Part shown: positions 54,670-64,000 of the stretch, one piece after another
Layout of the letters: every line of letters starts with the position of its first letter
How positions within the stretch are numbered: the stretch's first letter is position 1
Assembly: GCA_022495005.1 (NCBI GenBank)
Contig: JAGYXB010000448.1
Span: 1-64,000, forward strand
Direction: 5' to 3'
Length of the DNA: 64,000 nt
DNA from: Rhyacophila brunnea
Lineage: Eukaryota; Arthropoda; Insecta; Trichoptera; Rhyacophilidae
Made by a program: the position numbers and the translations under genes
Notes under the pieces: model-generated
Told to the model about the DNA's origin: nothing
The model's database searches: none
The model's input: only the letters and a program-made list of their open reading frames with translations

Positions 54670-55792
54670 GTGTTACCTTCATTTTCTTATGTCGCGTCAT
54701 TAGCTTCGATGGTGCAGATGGTAAATGTTCTGGAGTTTCTTCGTCATAAACGTATTTTTGCAAATAAGATCCAACCCACACGTATTATAGCACTCAGAAA
54801 ATTCAATATTTGAGACATAATTGATTTAAAAATATGATTTGTGATTTTTTAATTTAAACGTCTGATGGAATGCTCTTATTTAAATTTAGTTAAAATTAAA
54901 TAATCACACATTATTTTAAATCAATTTAGAGTCAAGTAGGTAATGAATTTTATCAGCGTGCTTTACGTGTCGCTTGGATCTTATTTGTAGAAATACGTCC
55001 AATTAAGGATTGTGTTATGGTTTGAGTAATAGTGTTATGAAAACTGTCATTATGTTTTGTGTAAGCGTGACCGTTTCGAGAAATACTTTACTAACAATCT
55101 TCTTATTATATCACAGCGCCACTACGACGGCCATGAGACATAAACTTTTCGCTCTCAAGTGACACTTATTTCAAAATTGCGATATGTGGCTGTACATTGC
55201 CGACTCAAGTAGAAAGCCGATACATTCACAACGACTGGACCTACCTTTGCCGCCCCTCCCGTTGTTGTCTATGGATGACCTGTCATTGTTCTATAGAGTG
55301 CTCATACTGACGCGTCTGTCGTGTACACACAGGGTATGGTTTGATTTGGATGGATGAGTTACATAATAAATAATACACTATCATTAACACATCTACAAAT
55401 ATAATGCATATATCAATGCTACACATTTTTTAGAAATCGATATTAGCACCGGTTTTTGTGTGTAAGACTAGTCTGACTTTGACAGCTGATGAATAAAAGG
55501 AATGTATATTATTTATAAATAACACTGATAGATATTTGATTTGAGAATGTTTTATAATCAATTTGAAACAATAAAGGGCTAATCAATATGTCAAGCAATC
55601 TGGGCTCTGATTGTGACAGCTGAAAAGTGGACCACTCGTTGTTTGTGCAAAAATTTATGCTCAGGCTTCATTAATCTAAAGATGGCGGTGGGCTGTATCT
55701 CAAAATATCCCTTGCTTTTGAAGAGCATAGATAAGAAGATATATTATCAAAAGACACCGTACGCCATCTTGATTTTATATCTGTTTTTTCAG

Positions 55793-55951
55793 GACCCTGT
55801 AACGGTCGACACTTATACACATATTAAATCGGATATTGATTCTCAGCAAATTGACGTCAAGGATGAGAATATTGAAGATACAACGGCTACTTACAGTTAT
55901 GGAGATGCACAACCCGAATGTTCAAATTCATAACGGAGACCAGACAGTCAG
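55793..55951 (+). pseudogene. ZnfB exon 2, carries an in-frame TAA
   Basis: The acceptor is TTTTTTCAG and the donor CAG|GTATAT; the exon is 159 bases and phase 0. It encodes DPVTVDTYTHIKSDIDSQQI, then DVKDENIEDTTATYSYGDAQ, then PECSNS, and stops at TAA 55931-55933. In ZnfA the aligned position is CAA (NSNSQCG). Joined to exon 1 this would end the protein at 95 residues with no fingers. Because both introns are phase 0, skipping this exon would keep the frame into exon 3. It may be a pseudo-exon, a regulated exon or a sign that ZnfB is dying. Confidence 0.65.
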
Positions 55952-56900
55952 GTATATTAAAACTAATACTTATAGGTAATTTTCTAAACTAAACTAGTTA
56001 TTCGAATAATAAATGCACAAGGTTTTAAAACACAGCATTTGTAATTAATATACCTACCTACATATTTCGGATATCTTCTTCAGAAATATATTAATATATA
56101 TCATGTATGTTTAAATTCTTACATTTTCTAAAGTCAACGAATGTACAATGCCCAACTATAAAATAATTGCTAGTACGTAAAAACTAAAATCGTTTTATTT
56201 ATTATTATTGAATTACAGTACACGATTTTTTATTGAACATACATAATTTGAAAACACATCTCAGAAATATATAACCACTAGAAAAAATCCTTAAAATAAG
56301 AAATACATCAAAATCCGAATCTATGCCTTTCAGTATTCTCGCCCATGTGCTCTTACCAATATGCTATGTGTGTCTTATCTAATCGTGACAAATTTAACTA
56401 ACAGTTTTTATAATACTCTCTGTAGCGCTTTCATATTTATTATTTTGAATGTTCACATAAAATTATTTAAATTTGAACGTGGAAAAGTCCATATAATATT
56501 TTTATATAGTTAGTTGATATATTCCTCCTACGTGAGGAGTATATAGGTGGGCGTTGTTTTATAAATTCTTAAATTAGGGTCCACCCATTCGGTGTGCTTA
56601 TATGCTTTATTATTTTTATAATTTGTTTACATATTTTTTATACTGTTTTTATGATAGTGCATATTATAATATGTCATTCTTCTTTACATTGTTTTAATTC
56701 TTTTTATTTTCTTTTAAATGTCATGTTGTAAACGTCTTAAAATAATTTCAATTTGTAATTTTCACTGTATGTAAAATAAAATGAATTAGAATTTAAATGT
56801 TGGTTAAGTTTTCATCGATGGTCATTATTTTGGATCAATGTTTCATTGTGCTCTTGTGTATATTATATAAAACTGGATTTATCATTCATTTTTTTTTCAG
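55952..56900 (+). other. ZnfB intron 2 (0.95 kb)
   Basis: The donor is GTATAT and the acceptor TTTTTTTTCAG. It contains one SINE copy on the minus strand (56245-56405). I see nothing else. Confidence 0.6.
56245..56405 (-). mobile_element. tRNA-derived SINE, copy 2
   Basis: On the minus strand the head CATAGCATATTGGTAAGAGC and the body GGATTTTTTCTAGTGGTTAT match the element at 44938-45150. The B box is decayed (AGGCATAGATTCGGA). A shared TTTGTC.C.ATTAG sequence precedes both heads. Confidence 0.6.
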
Positions 56901-57806
56901 TCTAAAGCTGCAATCACTGCAATGGCGAAAGATGCGACTATCACATCATCAGAGAAATTGTCAGAACAACCGCCATACGATGACTTTGAATTTGAATACA
57001 TGAAATTAGAACATGATTGTCATTCCGGTGAAAAGCCTTTAAAATTGGACAAACGTAATTCTAGTGGCAAGTCATTAATGTGTGACCGATCTGATTCTTT
57101 AAGTGTAGCATCTTTTAGCAGGGTATCAAACAAGATTACTCATTCTGAAGAGGAGCTATTTAAATGTGAAGACTGTAATTTCTCATGCATGCAAGCTGGA
57201 GATATGAAACAACATAAAAATACGCATTCTGGTGATAGGCCATTTAAATGTGATGAATGTTCTTATTCGTGTGTACGACCTGATAAGTTAAAAACACACA
57301 AAATGACTCATTCTGGTGAAAAGCCTTTTAAATGTGACCAATGTATTTTCTCATGTGTAAGATCCGACAAGTTGAAAACACACAAAATGATTCATTCTGG
57401 TGAAAAGCCATTCAAATGTAGTGAATGCAATTTCTCTTGTATTCAATCTGGAGACTTAAAATTACACAAAATGACTCACTCTGGTGAAAAGCCATTTAAA
57501 TGTGACGTATGTAGTTTTTCATGCATACGATCTGGACATATGAAATTACACAAAATGACTCATTCTGGTGAGAAGCCATTTCAATGTGATGAATGTAATT
57601 ATGCATGTGCACGATCCGGTAAAATGAAATTACACAAAATTACTCATTCCGCGGAAAAGCCATTTAAATGTGACCAATGCAATTACTCGTGCATACAACC
57701 CATACACATGAAAGCACATAAAATGACTCATTCTGGTGAAAAACCATTTAAATGCGATGAATGCAATTACTCAAGCACACGATCTACTGACATGAAAAGA
57801 CACTAA
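56901..57806 (+). CDS. ZnfB exon 3: C2H2 zinc-finger exon, 8 units, last one truncated
   Basis: It opens TCTAAAGCT after TTTTTTTTCAG in phase 0; an internal ATG is at 56922. About 75 residues of acidic, degenerate finger-like sequence (HSGEKPLKLDKRNSSGK) precede eight fingers in 28-residue steps with HSGEKPFKCDECNYSC-type repeats. Contact positions vary: QGDQ, RDKT twice, QGDL, RGHL, RGKL, QIHA, RTDR. The stop TAA (57804) falls between the two zinc-binding histidines of the last finger, where sister units have an AAA or AAG lysine codon; KTHPGENGF follows in frame. The start of the exon lacks the DIxIDEKxxKKE region shared by ZnfA and ZnfC. AATAAA near 57843 could be the polyadenylation signal. 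With exon 2 skipped, the protein would be about 350 residues. Confidence 0.8.
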   Translation, partial: SKAAITAMAKDATITSSEKLSEQPPYDDFEFEYMKLEHDCHSGEKPLKLDKRNSSGKSLMCDRSDSLSVASFSRVSNKITHSEEELFKCEDCNFSCMQAGDMKQHKNTHSGDRPFKCDECSYSCVRPDKLKTHKMTHSGEKPFKCDQCIFSCVRSDKLKTHKMIHSGEKPFKCSECNFSCIQSGDLKLHKMTHSGEKPFKCDVCSFSCIRSGHMKLHKMTHSGEKPFQCDECNYACARSGKMKLHKITHSAEKPFKCDQCNYSCIQPIHMKAHKMTHSGEKPFKCDECNYSSTRSTDMKRH

Positions 57807-57849
57807 AAGACTCATCCTGGTGAAAATGGATTTTAATATAAGAAATAAA

Positions 57850-59820
57850 AAAACAAATCAAGTGATATTCATATTGATGTATCCGGTTTTTTGTAAAAGA
57901 CGTGTAATACAATAATTTTAATGATTATAACGGATTTGAGCAGATAGGCACAGAAAACCGTTTAATTAATGCTAAACTCTCATGTACCACAGGTTTGTGG
58001 TGTGTGGTTGTGCTGTTAACAGGAACTACTATAGACGTGAAACACATTTTATAGGTTAAAGCCCATATCAACGACGCACCACAAATTTAGTCATAAATCA
58101 TTTTGAAGATGCAATACTGTTGTTGCTTTTATTACGTCATAGTAAAGAAGCATCATCCTATCCAAGACCTGAATAAAAACGTACCATAAGTGAGAAAGCA
58201 TTCGCGACGTTTATATCTCCGCAATATGCGTTAGAGTAAGAGATTCAAAAAATGCGAGCATATGTTGCTGAAATTTATTGTTTTAGTGTTAAATATAAAG
58301 TTAGTGGTAACTATTTTTAATTAATTTAGTGAAAAAATTTATATTTAACTATGGCGTGTTGTTTTAATTTGGTAGCTTTACTGAGAAGCATCACGATGGT
58401 ATAACATTTCAGTGTTTAGTTAATAATAATAAAATTGAAGTTCTACTGTGAGTTATATGCATGAAACACGGCTTCATTTTGCAGAATAATAGCCACTCTC
58501 TTTATATTATTACTCTAAGGTCCTAACAGTATGCTTTTAGGATTATGTTCATCATATTATAGAAAAAAAGAAGATCTGATGTCACCTCATATTTCGAGTG
58601 CTTAGTGTCAAACAACACTATCTACAAAAGTGCAACTTTACAGGAGAGCCAAAAATCGTTATTTTAGATTCTTGTAACTCAACAACGGAAATGTTTATGT
58701 ATAACCTAATGTTTATATTTTATAATTTATTGTGTATTGTACATTTATCTTGCTTATGATAATGTTAAAATTTATAGGGATAGTTTTAAAAAAATATGAA
58801 AACATGGGTAACTTATGAAGTTAGCGTTAAACTTTACTGAGGATTTAATAAGAAATTAGAAAAGATTGACATAACGTTGTTTGACTATCATGTAGCCATA
58901 CACGTAAAATAACGTTATCTCAAAAAAAAAACACTTTTTTTGTAGATAACGTTGTCTGACTTTAAGCACTCGATTTTATGCAGTTGTTTCGTTGTAAGTG
59001 TATATATTTTAAAATATTTATGTCTGACAGTAAAATGACGAAACTATACGTTTTATAACTGATAAATGTCCCACATTTACTGTAATTGCGCTGGACTATG
59101 CTATAATTTTAGTCTATTACAGCAGTCGAAACCGACTGTAGTTGGTGATCTGTGTGAGTTATAAATTTATAAATGATACAATTATGGTACATTTGTTTTA
59201 AAATGCGCCTATTCTTACTAGACAATTTATGATATTATTAGAATGTAACGGAATGGCTATGGTTACAGTATTATGTTCTTAGTTAACTTTTTTCGATATC
59301 ACATAATAATCGAAACTGAAAATTGACTTTTGTTACATAAAAAGTTTTTTCAACCAGAGTAAAGTGTTGTGTTTTAAAAAAAGTTTGAACATTCAGTTCA
59401 GAATTTAAGGTCAAATGGTCGAGTCTTTGCTAGCTGATTACATCGACAAGCAAAAACAACCAATCGTTATCTTTAATAATTATTGCCTCGAAGTATAGTT
59501 TAAGAAAAAGTACGTAATTAAATAGAAAATAAAGCTCCGTAGTGCATAGTGAATAATAATACCAATATGTGTATTTTTTTGTGTCTGGAGGGAACCAAAA
59601 AAACATTTCTCACCAACCAAACCAATAATTGTCGTCTCAATTTACTAGTCTGCTTCCTAATACCCATATGTAGGAATGATAGTTTGAACAAATTTCCAAT
59701 GTTTTACTGTCTTAAAATAATATACACCCACGCGGGTACATAAAATTCGAATTATTTTGTTTCATTTTTATAAACAATATTCAAATATTAAGCCTCCCAC
59801 TCAATAATGATCTAATTTCT
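57850..59820. other. Non-coding DNA downstream of ZnfB
   Basis: I see no gene. A possible small hairpin element with TAACGTT..AACGTTA arms lies at 58868-58962. A 64-codon open frame at 59549-59743 has no motif. Confidence 0.45.
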
Positions 59821-60022
59821 TTTATTTTGTTAACTGTCAATTCATGGTGAAACTGTATTGTATTGTTGTTTAATTTAATAAAATGCAATTTTTTGTAGTA
59901 CTTATTTTCAACGTTAAAAATGTCTCTTTGAGGCGGACGAAACCGGTCCTAATTTATCGATTAAAAGTGGAATAAGTACTATAAAAAACAATTGCTTTTT
60001 ATTAAATTAAACAATACAATAA
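59821..60022. mobile_element. MITE family Z, copy 3
   Basis: The complete left arm (TTTTGTTAACTGTCAATTCA, TTGTTGTTTAATTTAATAAA), the core GAGGCGGACGAAACCGGTCC and a shortened right arm ending near ATTAAACAATACAATAATG are present. It complements copies 1-2, which keep the right end. Confidence 0.75.
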
Positions 60023-60419
60023 TGATCTATGTTACATTATTGGGAATTTTGATATAATCAAATAAAACTATTTTTGGGGAGAAATTATGTATAATTAAAA
60101 GGCCTCTCCTGAATTCCTTAATCACTTATTTTTATTCTTCTTCCATTTTTTCATGTGATTTTTTCTCTGTAAAGTTTTTTTGCATCCGTAGGGCTAGTAA
60201 AAATTTTCGTGTCAAACATCATTATTGTACGGTGGCCAATATAACGAATCAAAAACAAGTTAGGTAACTACTTAATGTTGATAGATCAAAAAAATAAATA
60301 TGCCAAAATAGAGGCAATGTATTGTAGATCATTGTTGCATATTTAGTTTAAAACTGCCAAAATGTAACAGGCTTGGACGATGTGTAACATTTTTTTTATA
60401 AGAAATAGGTTTTAGCTTC
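60023..60419. other. Non-coding DNA
   Basis: I see no feature here beyond AT-rich sequence. Confidence 0.45.
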
Positions 60420-60424
60420 ATTTC

Positions 60425-60600
60425 TTCTTTGGCCATATCCGCTGTTTAGTTGGAACATAATATGGACATCACGCGGCGCCTCCAAGAATCCCTGTCAATC
60501 GCCGGTCTTCTTGCTTCGTTCCAGGATAAACCAGCATTCCGTAGCTCTACCGTATAAACTATATAGAATATAGTATTTAGCGGCTTTCCAGGACGCAGGT
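60425..60600 (-). mobile_element. LINE 3' fragment, same family as 5935-6345
   Basis: The minus strand has TATCCTGGAACGAAGCAAGA, then GACAGGGATTCTTGGAGGCG, GATGTCCATATTATG and GCGGATATGGCCAAAGAAGA. These correspond in order to the last ~110 bases of the LINE tail at 6235-6345, including the WNxAxxxxxxRDSWRRR coding stretch. Confidence 0.75.
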
Positions 60601-61443
60601 ATTAGGTCGGCTTTAAGAAAAGCAAGCTTTCATGTTACTATATTACACAGAACAATTTACAATGAATATTTATAAGAAAAATCTTTTAATAATTGAAAAG
60701 TAGCTGGCTATTAGTCCTATGAATCACATCACAACCAGCGCTCGAAATAAAAAAAATACAAACTGGAGCGCTCGATACGTTTACGAAAATATTAACATAC
60801 CTTTTTATGTGTATTTTACTAAAAATATGTATTTCGGTTTAATTGTTATACTACACTATACTCACATAGTTGTTTTCACGAGACGGAGCGATAATTTTGG
60901 TGATTGTATTAACCGGAACGGCGCTCCGGTTCATTTCCAGACCTGATCACAACCCATGGGCACGGAACACGTCATGTTGTAAAGTGGAACTAACTCTTAC
61001 TTTCATTTTCGAGTGGTGCACAATATTCGTTACTATTTTAGGTAATATCCGTAGAAAATATAAAGGAAAATAATTATATCTATGCCTTTCAAGTCAAAAA
61101 TTTTTATTTTGTGATTCATTTGTTTGCATTTCATAAATTACACGTATATAGCTCTGTAATATTATAGTTAAACTATAAAACAAGTGTCGCTTATTCGATA
61201 TACAACAATAATGATTGAAATTATTTTTTAAACAAAACAAATAGTTTTACAAAAATATAAGATATTTTATTAAATTCAATTTTTATAAACCTTAGAATCA
61301 TTCAATTACGTTGCACTCGTAATAAATAAAATTTTGTTGTGACTACTTTTAAATAAATGTGGTTCTGATATTTAAAAATAAAAATACATGAAAAATAGTA
61401 TACAGTAATTAGGGGAAAACAATATAATATGAATACGTCTATA

Positions 61444-61704
61444 GCGTCAATTACATTGAGCTTCTTTACGAGCTGTTGGCGAATTTATAATCTGCATGTA
61501 AAGTCGCCCAGCGTATTCATCGAACAAGCTAACAAGCAGGTTGTAAACACTCTACCGAGAAAAGTTGAAAGCCGGTCAACTTTTCTCGGTAGAGTGTTTA
61601 CAACCTGCTTATTAGCTTATTCGATGATTACACAGGACGACTTTACAGGCAGATTTTAAATTTGCCAATAAACAGCTCGTAAAGAAGCTCAATATAATTG
61701 AGGC
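61444..61704. mobile_element. MITE family P, fold-back copy (261 bp)
   Basis: Left arm 61444-61567 and right arm 61575-61704 are inverse copies of the same half of the element, joined at AAGCCGG. Both contain the TCTACCGAGAAAAGTTGA type sequence that occurs only once in normal copies. The other half (CTGTCAAAATAGTCGC and neighbours) is absent. The 76-codon open frame across it is a by-product. Confidence 0.88.
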
Positions 61705-61937
61705 TTTAAGAGTTCTTGACAAATTTAATATTGAAAATAATGGTTCTATATAATAAACGTTTTTCTTTTTTAATATTGATTATTAACTTCTGATACCCAA
61801 TTCTTTTCTCGAGATTATTTGTGATGTAACTCTAAACTGTATCCTTAAATAGTACTTTCATAATATGTCAATAATCACAAGAATATGATAAATAATATGA
61901 TTAATATTAGCAAATAACTTACTAATAAAATAACTAA

Positions 61938-63124
61938 TCATATATATGTTGAAGATTTTTCTCCAGAATGAGTAGCTTTGTGTTTCTTCATTGTGCCTGA
62001 TTGTATACATGAGAAATTGCATTCGGCACATATAAATGGCTTTTCACCAGAATGAGTCATTTTGTGTGATTTCATGGCACTAGACTGTATGCATGAGTAA
62101 TCACAAATATCACATCGAAACGGCTTTTTACCAGAATGAATCATTTTGTGTATTTTCATCTTACTAAAAGTAATGCACGAGTAATCACAAATGTCACATT
62201 TAAATGGTTTTTCTCCAGAATGAGTCTTTTATGTGCTTTTATGTTACTAGAAGTTCTACAAGAATAATTACAAATTTCACATTTAAATGGTTTTTCACCA
62301 GAATGTGTCATGATGTGTTTTTTCATATCACTATATTGTATGCATGTGATATTACATTGATCACATTTAAACGGCTTATCATCTGAATGAGACATTTTAT
62401 GTTTTTTCATGTTACCAGTTTGTGCACATGAGAAATTACATATACTACATTTAAAAGGCTTTTCTCCGGAATGAGTAAATTTATGCGTTTTAAGATTACC
62501 AGAAGTGACACATGAATAATTACATTCGTCGCATTTAAATGGTTTCTCACCGGAATGAGTCATTCTATGCGATTTCATGTTACTCAGCTGTATACATGTG
62601 TAAGGACATTCACTACATTTGAATAGCTTTTCGCCAGAATGAGTCATTTTGTGAGATTTCATGTTGCCATATTGTATAGATGTGTAATTACATATCTCAC
62701 ATTTATATGGTTTTTTGCCAGAATGAGTCATCTCGTGTGATTTAATGGTAGAAGATTGTTTACATGAGAAATTACATACATTACATCTAAATCTCTTTTT
62801 ACTCTTGATAGTAATGACTTTACCATGTAACGATTTATGAAGCTTTAGTAAGTGAACCGATCCAAAGAAAAAATAACAAATATTACATACAAAGTAATTA
62901 TCATAAATATATATCTTTTCAATATTTACAACAGCTACTAATTCGCGGTTAAATTGAATGAGATCGCTTTTAACATTTAAATGTGTTTCGTTACACGTGT
63001 CGAGTTCCTTTTTGACGTATTTTTCATCAATGCGTATATCTCCATAAGTTTTATTTACTTGTGACATGCAACAAGTCGTTTTGAGATTAGCTGTATTTGT
63101 CAATACGTTGCTAGCAGAGATTAC
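61938..63124 (-). pseudogene. ZnfC finger exon: C2H2 zinc-finger gene, one frameshift
   Basis: On the minus strand the exon opens after TTTTTTTAG at 63124 in phase 0, exactly like ZnfA exon 3. It starts VISASNVLTNTANL, then DIRIDEKYVKKELDTCNE and IQFNRELVAVVNIEK, a region closely shared with ZnfA. A lone finger (NICYFFFGSVHLLKLHKSLH) and seven tandem fingers are readable. Near 62226-62230 one base is missing relative to sister units (CATAAAAGACTC for CATAAAATGACTC). The frame then ends at 62156, while three more good fingers continue in the next frame to 61938. Contact positions again vary (QSTS, QGNS, QSNS, TGNT, QGNK, QSDK, TSNA, TSKI, QSAS, QGTK). As read, the protein would stop inside finger 8. 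Exons 1-2 are expected to the right, beyond 64000. A sequencing error cannot be excluded. Confidence 0.82.
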
Positions 63125-63126
63125 CT

Positions 63127-64000
63127 AAAAAAAAAATGAATTAATTTTAATTGAAAAACATATGTTATGTTGCGTCTAATTCAAAAAAGCGGTAAGTCCA
63201 CATTTGGTCATAATCGCGAAAAAATACGCAAGTATTCTTTGTATAATTTTACAAAATATGTATTGATCTATAAATTCCAAACGCGACAAAACCCTACGAA
63301 AAAAGATAAGTCTCGAATTATTACAAAAAGCGCCAAGTCTGTGTTTAATATTATTTAAAGCTTGGTTGATTTCGCGCGTGTTTAAGTCAGCCAATAATGG
63401 AACGTTCAACATTGGAAATGGCGTCTCCCATGATGTAGCATCCGGTAAACTCATGACAGTGTCACGGAAATATGTGCCTTATGCGGGATAAATTAAAAAG
63501 TGAGATTCTAGTAGCGCCAAGTCCAATTTGATTTTGCCTATATTTATTACATTCAAGAGTTCATCGGCTGAAACAAATTGCCATTTGATTCTAATTTTGA
63601 CATAGAATATAACGGATAATTCATGTTAAAACAAATAATTGAAGTTTGAAATATAAAAACGTTATTTTACGCAAATATCGAATTGTGGAGTTGTCGCTTT
63701 TTGTAATTAGACGCCTCTTTTAATAAATAGAAAATTCATATACATATATTCTTTTCAACACTGCCTAGAAGACCAATAACAGTAGTGAATTTAGTAATAG
63801 AATTGAAACAATCACAAACACACAGTTGTTGAGAAATATATAGTGTCTTCACCAATGTCGGAGCTCCCGAATGAAAGGCCAGCACTTTACGCACTGCGCC
63901 ACCAGAGGTATGCAAAATTATTATCTGGGTGACATAGAACAGTACTTCTCAAAATAGGGGACGCGGCCCCATGGAGCTGCCAAGGAGCCGCGAAATATTT
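63127..64000 (-). other. Probable ZnfC intron 2, with repeat-like sequence
   Basis: No counterpart of ZnfA exons 1 or 2 is visible on the minus strand here, so the intron likely runs off the window. A 92-codon minus-strand open frame (63176-63454) has no motif. The phrase GCGCCAAGTC or GCGGTAAGTC occurs three times (63186, 63330, 63513), which suggests a repetitive element with internal repeats. Confidence 0.45.

Larger units (their letters stand above)
53965..55792 (+). other. ZnfB intron 1 (1.8 kb)
   Basis: It contains a complete family H MITE (54204-54669) with a family N copy inside it, and otherwise non-coding DNA. A GC-richer stretch at 55120-55325 (CGCCACTACGACGGCCATGA) may be another degraded element. 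Confidence 0.6.

Noticed and set aside
63176..63454. 92-codon minus-strand open frame starting MSLPDATSWETPFPML
   Set aside because: The first part looks protein-like, but no family is recognised, the second half is low-complexity and the area has repeated GCGCCAAGTC motifs. Left undecided rather than called.

Overview
The window looks like a piece of an insect nuclear genome, most likely an aphid or close hemipteran relative. This is inferred from very AT-rich DNA, short-intron and long-intron genes with GT-AG junctions, frequent GTAGGTACCTAC-like palindromes, arthropod-type TTAGG repeats, and lineage-expanded C2H2 zinc-finger and Mutator/YqaJ genes. I see no bacterial operons, no tRNA or rRNA genes and no CRISPR.

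Layout. 1-6.4 kb: a two-exon Mutator-like transposase fused to a YqaJ (PD-(D/E)XK) nuclease, carrying one frameshift, followed by a LINE tail. 7.7-12.5 kb: nested DNA transposon remains, including an imperfect palindrome with two ~730-bp arms. 14.4-15.7 kb: zinc-finger gene ZnfD, 12 fingers, cut short by a TAG. 16-28 kb: non-coding, with a tandem duplication, a CpG-rich minisatellite, and a ~2-kb tandem array of ~120-bp units into which a truncated LINE has inserted with a 10-bp target duplication. 28-43 kb: piggyBac-like and other DNA-transposon debris, two related decayed zinc-finger pseudogene segments, a hAT-type MITE with 8-bp target duplications, three copies of a GTGCAC-rich repeat, and a degraded Harbinger transposase. 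43.2-63.1 kb: three paralogous zinc-finger genes, ZnfA (+), ZnfB (+) and ZnfC (-), with large introns packed with MITEs.

How the genes relate. ZnfA and ZnfB share an unusual first exon of exactly 49 codons and phase-0 introns. ZnfA and ZnfC share the 5' part of the finger exon. Several psiKxE (SUMO-type) motifs lie in the N-terminal part. The fingers are near-identical except at the base-contact positions. Three of the four finger arrays (ZnfB, ZnfC and ZnfD) are damaged near the C-terminus, and ZnfA has decayed fingers after its stop. The picture is of a young, fast-turning-over zinc-finger cluster in a transposon-dense locus. A role in transposon control is only a hypothesis. Gene names ZnfA-D and repeat names are labels made for this report.
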